5,950 bases of DNA, taken from NCBI GenBank assembly GCA_030589835.1, contig JAUUZS010000287.1, positions 1-5,950 of the forward strand. Reading direction: 5' to 3'. Below, one piece after another: positions 1 through 5,950 of this stretch; position 1 is the first letter of the stretch; every line of letters begins with the position of its first letter. Under the pieces are notes generated by a model. That model was not told the origin of the DNA. It did not search any database and was given only the letters and a program-made list of their open reading frames with translations. The translations under genes were made by a program, and so were the position numbers. The DNA comes from Cyclobacteriaceae bacterium. GTDB lineage: Bacteria; Bacteroidota; Bacteroidia; Cytophagales; Cyclobacteriaceae.

Positions 1-167
1 GCACTTGCCCTCAGCGGCTCAGCCTCTTTTATCTGACTAAAGTTTCCGATAAGGAATTTGGTCATATCACCTACATAATCTTCATCAATACTACCAATGC
101 CCGTCATGTGGTCAAACATTCCTGGTGTGGGATTCCTGTAAGCACCAATTTGTACACGGATTATAAT
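1..167 (-). other. SPOR-like domain, truncated by window edge
   Basis: Residues about 763-817 of the partial protein read like the Bacteroidota form of the SPOR domain: a first strand VQIGAYRNP, then a G-x-x-K-F-L-I-G-N-F strand, then a helix beginning IKEAEPLR. SPOR domains bind peptidoglycan glycan strands lacking stem peptides. The remainder of the domain (second helix and last strand) would lie left of position 1. Assignment rests on motif recognition only. Confidence 0.72.
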
Positions 168-2453
168 ATTATCATAATTCGATTCACTAAATTTCGATTC
201 AAGCGCTTTATAGGATGCGGGAGTCATAAAAGCTTTAAAGTGTTTTTCAATTTCAGATTCATTCATGGCAAATGCCGAATTATCATCTGCATCTGATTTG
301 TTGATATCTGAGAAATAATTGTCGAGATTTTTATATTTATAAAAAGAATTGGATTCTTCAGAATTTAAACTCGATATAGTTTGTCCATTCTTGTCCTTAT
401 AATTTAAAAAAATGGTCATGCCAGCATCCTCCTCGCTCAATACCAGCATATAACTACCGTCAGTAGGCAGATTTTTAAATTCAAAATGTCCATTTTCATC
501 GGTCATTACCTGGCCTACTATTTCGCCTTTTTCATTCTCAATAAACACATTCCGATTAGCTGCCGGCCCATCACCAAACATCAATTGTCCGGAAAAAACA
601 ACATCATTTTCATCCAGCATTTTCAGATCGTCAACAGAGGAATAATAGTTTTCGAGGTTTTTATATCGATAAAAATTATCTGATTCATTAGAATTTAAAC
701 GTTTTACGGCATTTCCATTTTTATCTAGCTGGTTGAAAAGAATCGTCATTTCTGAATCTTCTTCATTCAATACCAGCATATAGCTACCATCGGAAGGCAG
801 GTTTCTAAATTCAAAATGTCCATTTTCATCGGTCATTGCCTGGCCTACTATCTCCCCTTTTTCATTCTCCAGAATAACTTTCCGATTAACGGACGGATCT
901 TCCCCAAAAAGCAATTGGCCGGAAAAAGCCACATCACTTTCGTCCATCATTTCCAGTGCTGTTTCACTGGCATCAAGATATTGATAGGCAAATTCCTCAT
1001 TAAATAGATTTAATTTTGCTTCTGATTCTGAAAATGAACTTAACTCGGTGAGGTAATTCGGTAACTGGCTAAAGGAAAATGGAGGTTGAAATCGAATTTT
1101 GTATATTTTATCGGCATAAGAAATATAAGAAGCAAATAGATCACTTGACCTGTTTGACGATAAATATCCCCCATATCCGTCATCATTCAATGTAAAATAG
1201 TAGTCATCAGCAGTCGAGTTAATCGGATAATCGAGGTGGAATAGTTTTCCGGTTTTTTGCTCCATATCCAATCGGATCATAAATACATCCAATTCCCCAA
1301 AACCCGTATGCCCGTTAGAGCTGAAGAATAAGTTTTTGGACTTTTCATGCAGAAACGGTGTGACTTCATCGTAAGGGGTATTGACGGCAGAACCAAGATT
1401 TACAGGTTCTGCAATATTTCCACTTTTATCAATTTTGGCATACCACAAATCAAAGCCTCCAAAACCGCCCTTTCTGTCCGATGAAAAGAAAATGATATTC
1501 CCATCCTGATATTTGAGGATCATAGGATGTTTGGTGGAGCTATTGCTCCCATTTACATTATTGCCCAATGCGACCCCTTTTGACCAGCTCCCGTTTTTCT
1601 TTAGCTTACTGTAATATATTTGGCAAGGCTTTTTTGCATCAACGTTGCTGCAAACAGTGTAATAAAGCCGCTTCTGGCTTTCTGATAAAAACGGACTCCC
1701 GATACTTGAAAATTCAGATTCAAGCTCGATTTCTATCATTTGGCGGTTTGACCATTGGTCATTTACCTCGACACTGTGCCAAAGCCTGTTGACATATACG
1801 GTATCAAAAATACCTTTGAAACCAGGATAATTTTGAAGAAGAGGACGTGATACCGCAATGGCACTGGAATAATACAATTTTTCATCCGCCAAATGTGTTG
1901 AGAAGGTAGTTTGAGGCTGATTAATTTCTTCATTCAGACCTTCAATGTCAATTTCATTTTGCTTTTTTATTCCTTCCATTGCAAATGCCACATTTTTCAA
2001 TTGCATGTCTGCATAGGAAGAGCGGGATTTATCGCCAGTCTTATTTTGCTGTTTGTAGTCTGATAATATATCCTGTGCCGCTTGGAGGTTCCCCTCAGCC
2101 AGATTGGCTACGCCTTGATACAGCAATGCCTCAGGAAATGCCTCAGGATCCTCCTCCCATACTTCCCGGTATAATTCTGCCGCATTATAATAATATCTCA
2201 AATTTCTATAGCACCCGGCAAGGTGGTATTTGTACTGGAGGTTTAGGGAATCTATACTTTTGGCTTTTTGATAATAGCCCATTGCAGGATAATACAATTG
2301 CAATTGAAACAACTCCTCGGCTATTTCAATGTTTTCTTCAAATGTCAATGCTTTGGAATTATCGTTATACCTCCTGATATGCTGCCCATCCACATTAGTG
2401 AAAATAATAAACGCACACAAAAGAAATATTATATTTATACAGCTCTTGAGCAT
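1..2453 (-). CDS. TPR/PD40/CRD/SPOR-like envelope protein, PorE-like architecture (partial, 3' end outside window)
   Basis: I read this frame by hand. It is open from the ATG at 2453 to the window edge (817 codons, no stop), so the C-terminus is missing. Residues 1-23 form a signal peptide (hydrophobic core IIFLLCAFIIF). Residues about 38-138 are helical TPR-like repeats (AEELFQLQLYYPAMGYYQKA, then YRNLRYYYNAAELYREV). Residues about 258-435 carry PD40 propeller signatures (FFSSDRKGGFGGFDLWYAK, then NLGSAVNTPYDEVTPFL, then LFFSSNGHTGFGELDVF). Two homologous 110-residue units follow (504-613 and 614-723), each with a carboxypeptidase-regulatory-like fold motif (FSGQL...MTDENGHFEF.NLP). From about 763 the sequence looks like a SPOR domain (RVQIGAYRNP...FLIGNFSQIKEAEPLR). 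TPR-PD40-CRD order is known from PorE-type T9SS proteins, which end in an OmpA peptidoglycan-binding domain; whether OmpA follows here cannot be seen. A periplasmic scaffold role bound to peptidoglycan is inferred. The start overlaps the stop of the upstream porP/sprF-like gene by one base, so it is probably co-translated. Confidence 0.9.
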   Translation of the reverse strand, partial: MLKSCINIIFLLCAFIIFTNVDGQHIRRYNDNSKALTFEENIEIAEELFQLQLYYPAMGYYQKAKSIDSLNLQYKYHLAGCYRNLRYYYNAAELYREVWEEDPEAFPEALLYQGVANLAEGNLQAAQDILSDYKQQNKTGDKSRSSYADMQLKNVAFAMEGIKKQNEIDIEGLNEEINQPQTTFSTHLADEKLYYSSAIAVSRPLLQNYPGFKGIFDTVYVNRLWHSVEVNDQWSNRQMIEIELESEFSSIGSPFLSESQKRLYYTVCSNVDAKKPCQIYYSKLKKNGSWSKGVALGNNVNGSNSSTKHPMILKYQDGNIIFFSSDRKGGFGGFDLWYAKIDKSGNIAEPVNLGSAVNTPYDEVTPFLHEKSKNLFFSSNGHTGFGELDVFMIRLDMEQKTGKLFHLDYPINSTADDYYFTLNDDGYGGYLSSNRSSDLFASYISYADKIYKIRFQPPFSFSQLPNYLTELSSFSESEAKLNLFNEEFAYQYLDASETALEMMDESDVAFSGQLLFGEDPSVNRKVILENEKGEIVGQAMTDENGHFEFRNLPSDGSYMLVLNEEDSEMTILFNQLDKNGNAVKRLNSNESDNFYRYKNLENYYSSVDDLKMLDENDVVFSGQLMFGDGPAANRNVFIENEKGEIVGQVMTDENGHFEFKNLPTDGSYMLVLSEEDAGMTIFLNYKDKNGQTISSLNSEESNSFYKYKNLDNYFSDINKSDADDNSAFAMNESEIEKHFKAFMTPASYKALESKFSESNYDNIIIRVQIGAYRNPTPGMFDHMTGIGSIDEDYVGDMTKFLIGNFSQIKEAEPLRAS
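285..944 (-). repeat. Two tandem 330-bp in-frame repeats encoding CRD-like units
   Basis: Unit 1 is 944-615 (residues 504-613) and unit 2 is 614-285 (residues 614-723), exactly 330 bases apart with no indel. By eye 70 of the first 100 residues are identical between units; identity falls away in the last 10. The DNA is closest in the middle: 481-540 and 811-870 match at 56 of 60 bases, including an uninterrupted 32-base identity (476-507 and 806-837). Each unit contains a carboxypeptidase-regulatory-like beta-sandwich motif (GEIVGQ, MTDENGHFEF, NLP, DGSYMLVL) followed by an acidic linker with an LNS..ES..FY.YKNL motif. This indicates an internal duplication, recent or kept similar by conversion. 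Confidence 0.93.
1149..1682 (-). other. PD40 (WD40-like) beta-propeller repeat region
   Basis: Residues about 258-435 contain at least three PD40-type blades. The best are FFSSDRKGGFGGFDLWYAK (322-340), LFFSSNGHTGFGELDVF (375-391) and a weaker DDGYGGYLSSNRS (424-436). The spacer NLGSAVNTPYDEVTPF is the typical inter-blade sequence of Bacteroidota OmpA/PD40 proteins. Such propellers usually act as protein-protein interaction platforms. A weaker blade may begin earlier, around residue 190 (ADEKLYYSSAIA). Confidence 0.85.
2040..2342 (-). other. TPR-like helical repeat region
   Basis: Residues about 38-138 form consecutive amphipathic helix pairs with TPR-like spacing and small/aromatic positions: AEELFQLQLYYPAMGYYQKA, YHLAGCYRNLRYYYNAAELYREV, and ALLYQGVANLAEGNLQAAQ. 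This is roughly three repeats directly after the signal peptide, as in PorE-like proteins. TPRs usually hold partner proteins, here probably other periplasmic components (inference). Confidence 0.75.
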
Positions 2454-2455
2454 TA
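2451..2455 (-). other. One-base stop/start overlap (TAATG) between porP/sprF-like gene and PD40 gene
   Basis: On the minus strand the TAA stop of the PorP/SprF-like gene (2455-2453) shares its last A with the ATG of the next gene (2453-2451). No Shine-Dalgarno sequence precedes this ATG. Such an overlap normally implies translational coupling by terminating ribosomes, keeping the two products in proportion. Confidence 0.9.
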
Positions 2456-3472
2456 CATCTGTGGATTCGGATTCGACATCAATTTTGGCGTTTTTATACT
2501 ATTCTTTCGCAGGTTATAGCTTAAGCTGAATTCAACACCACCATTTCCTTTGGCATTGTTCAATTCGGAAATGGTGAGGTCATAGCTAACGCCAACGTTT
2601 AGCTTTTTCCAGAGTATACCACCATATAATATAAAGGCATCCAGATTTCTCATCCATGGCCCCACGGTTAATAATACCTCTTGTTTGGCTTGTGATAGAT
2701 CATACTCAAAATTAACACCGTAATTGAAAGCGTTGAGGTTATTCTGCTGCGTAACCAATACAGCAGGAATCATTCCCAACTTGGTATTTATTCCTATAAA
2801 TGAGCCAACATGCCCCACATATTTTCTGTTAAGTTTTGAATCAGACCCTTCAAATACTGATATATTGGGTTCTGTAAGGTGGGCCGCCGAAATGCCGAGA
2901 TAAAGCATGGAGCGATCACCCATAAAGGTGTACCACATAAGGCCTGCATTCAGCTCAGGAACAAGGATTTTTTCCATAGAGAAATTTTCTCCATTGCCCA
3001 GCGAAGGATCATACCCGATTCCGGGTACCCACTGGCTTTGGGTTGACAACCCGGAAAAGCTAGCATCATTCTGTATCATTCCTCCTTGAATACCAAACGA
3101 CAGATAAAGATTCCCGTTTTGCCCAATCGTTTTGTGGTAGGCCAGGGATAGCATTGCATTTAGACGGTTAACGGAGGCTCCTGAAACATCGTTGTTGACA
3201 AGGAATCCCAATCCAATAAAATCACCCTTCCATTTATTTTCAAATAAAGGCATATCCATTGCAAAAGAGTAGGTCTCATAGGATGATAGCGCATAAAGAT
3301 AATTTCTATAATTGAAATTAAATCGCATACTCCCATTTGCCGTACCGGTATAAGCTGGATTCAAATTCAAGGGACTGTTAAAAAATTGCGCAAAGTAAGG
3401 ATCATTTCCCTTGACACTCGTAGCAATGCACATGAAAAAAAACAGGCCTGATATTATTCCGAATTTACCCAT
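2453..3472 (-). CDS. PorP/SprF family type IX secretion outer-membrane protein
   Basis: The 339-residue product has a signal peptide (about 1-22, cleavage probably after SVKG). The diagnostic PorP/SprF N-terminal motif follows at once, DPYFAQFFNSPLNLNPAYTG (24-43). The rest alternates polar and hydrophobic residues in short strands with glycine turns, as in an outer-membrane beta-barrel: GDFIGLGFLVNND, LYLSFGIQGG, SMLYLGISAAHL. The C-terminal family block is GVSYDLTISELNNAKGNGG (294-312), then VEFSLSYNL. Length fits the family. PorP/SprF-like proteins work with T9SS; SprF of Flavobacterium johnsoniae is needed for surface delivery of SprB, which bears a type B sorting domain. The gene starts 8 bases after the stop of a gene encoding just such a cargo, so a dedicated role for that cargo is likely but inferred. 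It is probably one of several paralogues in the genome, so porP or sprF is not assigned. The start ATG directly precedes the signal peptide, with no Shine-Dalgarno match. Confidence 0.95.
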   Translation of the reverse strand: MGKFGIISGLFFFMCIATSVKGNDPYFAQFFNSPLNLNPAYTGTANGSMRFNFNYRNYLYALSSYETYSFAMDMPLFENKWKGDFIGLGFLVNNDVSGASVNRLNAMLSLAYHKTIGQNGNLYLSFGIQGGMIQNDASFSGLSTQSQWVPGIGYDPSLGNGENFSMEKILVPELNAGLMWYTFMGDRSMLYLGISAAHLTEPNISVFEGSDSKLNRKYVGHVGSFIGINTKLGMIPAVLVTQQNNLNAFNYGVNFEYDLSQAKQEVLLTVGPWMRNLDAFILYGGILWKKLNVGVSYDLTISELNNAKGNGGVEFSLSYNLRKNSIKTPKLMSNPNPQM

Positions 3473-3480
3473 GTTATTTA

Positions 3481-3747
3481 CTATCTCACTAAGCGTAATG
3501 AACCTTTTTTATTTATAAATTGATTGGCAGATGTTTCCAGCACCAGCGTGTAAACATAGGTGTCAGGATTCTGAACGTTCCCGTTGAACCTCCCATCCCA
3601 ACCGACACTTGCGTCATCGGTCGTAAAAACAAGTTGGCCAACCCGGTTAAACAATTTGAAATCAACAGAGCTATAACCCAGGGTATTTACAAAAAGAATG
3701 TCATTTACTCCATCACCATCAGGAGTGAACATTTCGGGTATATAATA
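3481..3747 (-). other. C-terminal type B T9SS sorting domain (CHU_C)
   Basis: Residues 721-808 begin YYIPEMFTPDGDGVND, the hallmark of the CHU_C / gliding-motility-associated C-terminal family. LFNRVGQLVF, a GWDG turn, a Y-V-Y-T-L strand and a final basic KKGSLRLVR follow. The domain reaches the last residue of the protein, as expected of a sorting signal. Type B domains, unlike type A, are known to depend on a PorP/SprF-like partner, which is the next gene. Confidence 0.93.
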
Positions 3748-5907
3748 ACTTCTCTCTGGATTGACGTGAATCATAACCTGCCCCATTACAATGCAGCCCA
3801 ATTCTGTTTTCATATATACAGTATAGGTAATGTCTTCTGTAGGATAGGCTATAGGATTCTGTATTTCAGGATTATCCAGAAAATCGGCAGGTTCCCACTG
3901 ATAACTCACTCCACCTTCGGCAAATAATGGTATCGGCTCACCAATGACAATGGTCGTATCATCAAATGCCAGCCGCACCATCTGATCCATGTCGTACTTT
4001 ACTTTGACTTCAAAAGTCATTGAAGTTGAATTGCCATAAATGTCTGATGCCGTATAGGTAACTTCGGTGTAGCCCGCTTCAAAGAAGTCGCCCGGATTAT
4101 GGCTGGAAGTCAAGGTGAAATCACAGTTATCACTTACCTCAGGCAATGTCCAGCTCACTATAGCACCACAAGCGTTGTCATCGACATATTGATAAATGGT
4201 TTCTGGAATATTGGTTATAACCGGGGAAAGCGTATCCTTCACTATAATGTCAAAACTAGCAGTCATAGCATTATCGGCTGAATCAACTGCGGTATAGGTA
4301 ACGGATGTGGTACCGACAGGAAAGAAATCTCCGGAATTATGTGAAGCTGTAAAGCTTTTGACGGAACAATTATCCGTCGCCACGGGCAAATCCCATTCCA
4401 CAATTGCCTTACAAGATACGGCATCAACATATTGAGTGATATTTTCGGGAATGTTGTCTATTGACGGAAGGGTGGCATCATTAACCGTAATGTCAAAACT
4501 GGCTTTCACCTCATTTCCACTAGCATCAACAGCGGTGTAGGTAACCGTTGTAGTACCAACTTCAAAAAAATCACCTGGATTATGCATAGCTGTTATGCTT
4601 TTCAGGGAACAATTATCCGTTGCCCCGGGCAGAACCCAGTCGACTATTGCACCACAATATCCGTCATCAATATTTTGAATAATGTTTTCGGAAATATTGT
4701 CTATAACCGGGGGAGTTGATTCTATCACAATAATATCAAAACTTGCGCTTACTTTATTATCGCTTTCATCTACTGCCGTGTAGGTTACTGTTGTGGTGCC
4801 AGTATCAAAAAAATCACCGGAATTATGCGAAGATGTTAAACTTTGTAAGGTACAATTATCAGTTGCCACTGGTAAGGGCCAGTCGATCGTTGCACCACAG
4901 GAACCGGTTTCTGCATCTTTTGTAATGTTTACCGGAATATTATCGATGACTGGAGAAATCGTATCTTTCACAATAATGTCAAAACTGGCACTCACCACAT
5001 TTTGTGATGCATCTACTGCCGTGTAGGTCACCGTGGTGGTACCGACAAGGAAGAAATCACCAGAATTTTTCGATGGAGTCAGGCTTTGCAAGCTACAATT
5101 ATCTGTAGCAGAAGGAGATATCCAATTGGCCATTATTTTGCAAGTACCCATTGGCACGTAAAGAGTCATGCTTTCCGGCATGTCTGAAATGACAGGGGCG
5201 TTATTATCCGAGTCGCACAATTGATCCAGTGAAATTACAGTACCCAATCCACAATAATCTACAGCACTAACGCCATTGATTGTTCCTGTACCTTCACAGC
5301 TATTAAAATAATAGATTTGTCCGGAACCGACTACTGATTTATTATTTGTGAAACTTCCTTCAATATTTACAATTCCGTTTATTGTAATATTATTGCTGTT
5401 TAAATACAGATCATTATCGGCGTTAAATGTTGAACCTGTTTCGATTATAAATGTCGATCCTTCGTCAATTATGGTTTTGGCTCTTACTGTGATTTCCCCT
5501 CCTGAAATTAAACTCGCATTACTCACCAATGTAAAATCATTTCTAAATAAAATTATCCCATCATTGATTACAGAAGTTCCATTGCCAAAAACCGCTTTAC
5601 TGTCGATAATTAATATCCCTCCGGAGTACACATTTATAATACTCCCCTCGGTACTAACGGTTCCGGTAATGTTCAATTCTCCTCCATCGTTGATGGTGAT
5701 GTTTCCTGTGGCATTAAATTCATCGCTTATTACTATCGGGTGGTTTACGATCAGGTTATCTAAAGGCTCAGGAGTACCACAATCCCATACGTTTTCGGTT
5801 ATGGTTGTGCAATCTTGCGCCGTGGCAGCAAAATATATAATATTTAAAAATATTAGGGTGCATGCAATTTTAAAAAAATGATGCATAATATTTTTTAAGT
5901 CCGCCAT
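3481..5907 (-). CDS. Secreted HYR-repeat surface protein with type B T9SS sorting domain
   Basis: The 808-residue product is a multidomain exported protein. Residues 1-30 hold a signal peptide (core ACTLIFLNIIYFAATA, cleavage near AATAQ). Residues about 50-200 are short beta-strand repeats rich in I/V, N and G (NITINDGGELNITGTV, GGILIIDSKAVF, NITINGIVNIEGSF), suggesting a beta-helix. Residues 238-637 are five HYR modules (ATDNC, GDFF.VGTTTVTYTAVD, FDIIV). Residues about 640-716 resemble a PKD/Ig-like module (GGVSYQWEPADFL...TYTVYMKTELGC). Residues 721-808 match the CHU_C / gliding-motility-associated C-terminal domain (FTPDGDGVND, LFNRVGQLVF, GWDGRFNG, DTYVYTLVL). That domain directs export through T9SS and marks type B cargo such as SprB. 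HYR modules are adhesion-type Ig-like folds, so a cell-surface adhesin or matrix role is inferred; no enzyme motif is visible. M8 (5886) is an alternative start giving a shorter, more typical signal peptide and an A/T-rich upstream stretch; the longer start is listed without proof. Confidence 0.94.
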   Translation of the reverse strand: MADLKNIMHHFFKIACTLIFLNIIYFAATAQDCTTITENVWDCGTPEPLDNLIVNHPIVISDEFNATGNITINDGGELNITGTVSTEGSIINVYSGGILIIDSKAVFGNGTSVINDGIILFRNDFTLVSNASLISGGEITVRAKTIIDEGSTFIIETGSTFNADNDLYLNSNNITINGIVNIEGSFTNNKSVVGSGQIYYFNSCEGTGTINGVSAVDYCGLGTVISLDQLCDSDNNAPVISDMPESMTLYVPMGTCKIMANWISPSATDNCSLQSLTPSKNSGDFFLVGTTTVTYTAVDASQNVVSASFDIIVKDTISPVIDNIPVNITKDAETGSCGATIDWPLPVATDNCTLQSLTSSHNSGDFFDTGTTTVTYTAVDESDNKVSASFDIIVIESTPPVIDNISENIIQNIDDGYCGAIVDWVLPGATDNCSLKSITAMHNPGDFFEVGTTTVTYTAVDASGNEVKASFDITVNDATLPSIDNIPENITQYVDAVSCKAIVEWDLPVATDNCSVKSFTASHNSGDFFPVGTTSVTYTAVDSADNAMTASFDIIVKDTLSPVITNIPETIYQYVDDNACGAIVSWTLPEVSDNCDFTLTSSHNPGDFFEAGYTEVTYTASDIYGNSTSMTFEVKVKYDMDQMVRLAFDDTTIVIGEPIPLFAEGGVSYQWEPADFLDNPEIQNPIAYPTEDITYTVYMKTELGCIVMGQVMIHVNPERSYYIPEMFTPDGDGVNDILFVNTLGYSSVDFKLFNRVGQLVFTTDDASVGWDGRFNGNVQNPDTYVYTLVLETSANQFINKKGSLRLVR
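3997..5196 (-). repeat. Five tandem HYR modules, 81-residue (243-bp) period
   Basis: Counting from the proline that opens each module, units begin at residues 238, 319, 400, 481 and 562, an exact 81-residue period (units start at 5196, 4953, 4710, 4467 and 4224). Every unit has two cysteines 15 residues apart (256/271, 337/352, 418/433, 499/514, 580/595). Each has a D-N-C motif (ATDNC in units 1-4, VSDNC in unit 5), then GDFF, then V/A-G-x-T-x-V-T-Y-T-A-x-D. Unit 5 is the most divergent, one residue shorter between its second Cys and GDFF, and leads into the PKD-like module. HYR is a known Ig-like adhesion module found in bacterial and animal surface proteins. Confidence 0.93.
5308..5757 (-). 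other. Beta-helix-like N-terminal repeat region
   Basis: Residues about 51-200 of the surface protein show irregular short repeats of the form I-x-I-x-x-G-x-L-x-I/V with Asn and Gly turns, for example ITINDGGELNITG, VYSGGILIIDS and TINGIVNIEGSF. This pattern is typical of right-handed parallel beta-helices in secreted Bacteroidota proteins. Cysteines flank it (33 and 43 before; 204, 219 and 231 after) and might close the ends. No catalytic motif was recognised; a structural or ligand-binding role is inferred. Confidence 0.55.
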
Positions 5908-5950
5908 CGTCAGAAAATTACTAGATAATATTATTTTAATAATAAATACC
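5908..5950 (-). promoter_or_regulatory. AT-rich upstream region of the operon, possible promoter
   Basis: This is the only intergenic DNA in the window, just upstream of the first gene. On the minus strand TAATTTTC (about 5920-5913) is one mismatch from the Bacteroidota -7 consensus TAnnTTTG, but no matching -33 TTG box is seen within the window. A 7-bp A/T-only inverted repeat (5929-5935 with 5938-5944) lies further upstream. If this element were the promoter, transcription would start close to the 5907 ATG, favouring the internal ATG at 5886. The case is weak in such AT-rich sequence. Confidence 0.25.

Noticed and set aside
486..1007. Two similar small plus-strand frames (MSIFIGH...) at 486-683 and 816-1007 that look like paralogous peptides
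   Set aside because: Their similarity is only the shadow of the 330-bp tandem repeat, which codes on the minus strand.
1979..2377. 132-codon plus-strand open frame
   Set aside because: Antisense to the TPR region of the PD40 protein; low-complexity product with no family resemblance.
3473..3480. Possible terminator or promoter between the surface-protein and PorP/SprF-like genes
   Set aside because: The gap is only 8 bases, too short for either, and supports co-transcription.
3520..3927. 135-codon open frame on the plus strand
   Set aside because: Antisense to the CHU_C and PKD-like region, which is a well-supported gene on the other strand; the product has no recognisable motif.
3997..5196. 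CRISPR-like array, suggested by regularly spaced similar sequence
   Set aside because: The period is 243 bases, in frame, and encodes HYR protein modules.
5348..5881. 177-codon open frame on the plus strand
   Set aside because: It lies wholly antisense to the beta-helix and signal-peptide region of the surface protein. Its hydrophobic look comes from reading Asn/Ile-rich codons backwards, and the minus-strand frame has clear domain matches.
5929..5944. 7-bp inverted repeat upstream of the operon as an operator or terminator
   Set aside because: It is made only of A and T with a 2-base loop in very AT-rich DNA, so chance occurrence is likely and the hairpin would be weak.

Overview
The window is AT-rich and looks like a member of the phylum Bacteroidota, possibly a marine or soil Cytophagales- or Flavobacteriia-like lineage. 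The evidence is protein families largely specific to that phylum: a type B type IX secretion (T9SS) sorting domain, a PorP/SprF-family outer-membrane protein, and a TPR/PD40 envelope protein of the PorE-like kind. There are no recognisable Shine-Dalgarno sequences at the gene starts, which also fits. Genus and species cannot be read from the sequence.

Layout: all coding sequence is on the minus strand, so the gene order runs from the right edge to the left edge. Positions 5908-5950 are the only intergenic DNA and are extremely AT-rich. Gene 1 (5907-3481) encodes an 808-residue secreted surface protein: signal peptide, a beta-helix-like N-terminal region, five HYR modules in an 81-residue period, a PKD/Ig-like module, and a C-terminal CHU_C / gliding-motility-associated (type B) sorting domain. 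Eight bases later, gene 2 (3472-2453) encodes a 339-residue PorP/SprF-like beta-barrel protein. Its stop codon shares one base with the start of gene 3 (2453 to beyond position 1). Gene 3 is a partial protein of at least 817 residues with signal peptide, TPR-like helices, PD40 propeller repeats, two near-identical carboxypeptidase-regulatory-like units, and a SPOR-like domain cut by the window edge. Gene 3 is the largest open frame present and is open through the left edge, so a complete-ORF list would miss it.

Working together (inference): the spacing implies one transcript encoding a T9SS cargo (adhesin-like), its probable SprF-type partner in the outer membrane, and a periplasmic or outer-membrane-associated protein that may link the apparatus to peptidoglycan. 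This resembles the sprB-sprF arrangement with a PorE-like scaffold added. Individual families are known. The points worth a second look are the compact three-gene module, the SPOR-type ending on a PorE-like architecture, and two sets of intragenic tandem repeats. No RNA genes, mobile elements, CRISPR arrays, or convincing terminators were found.
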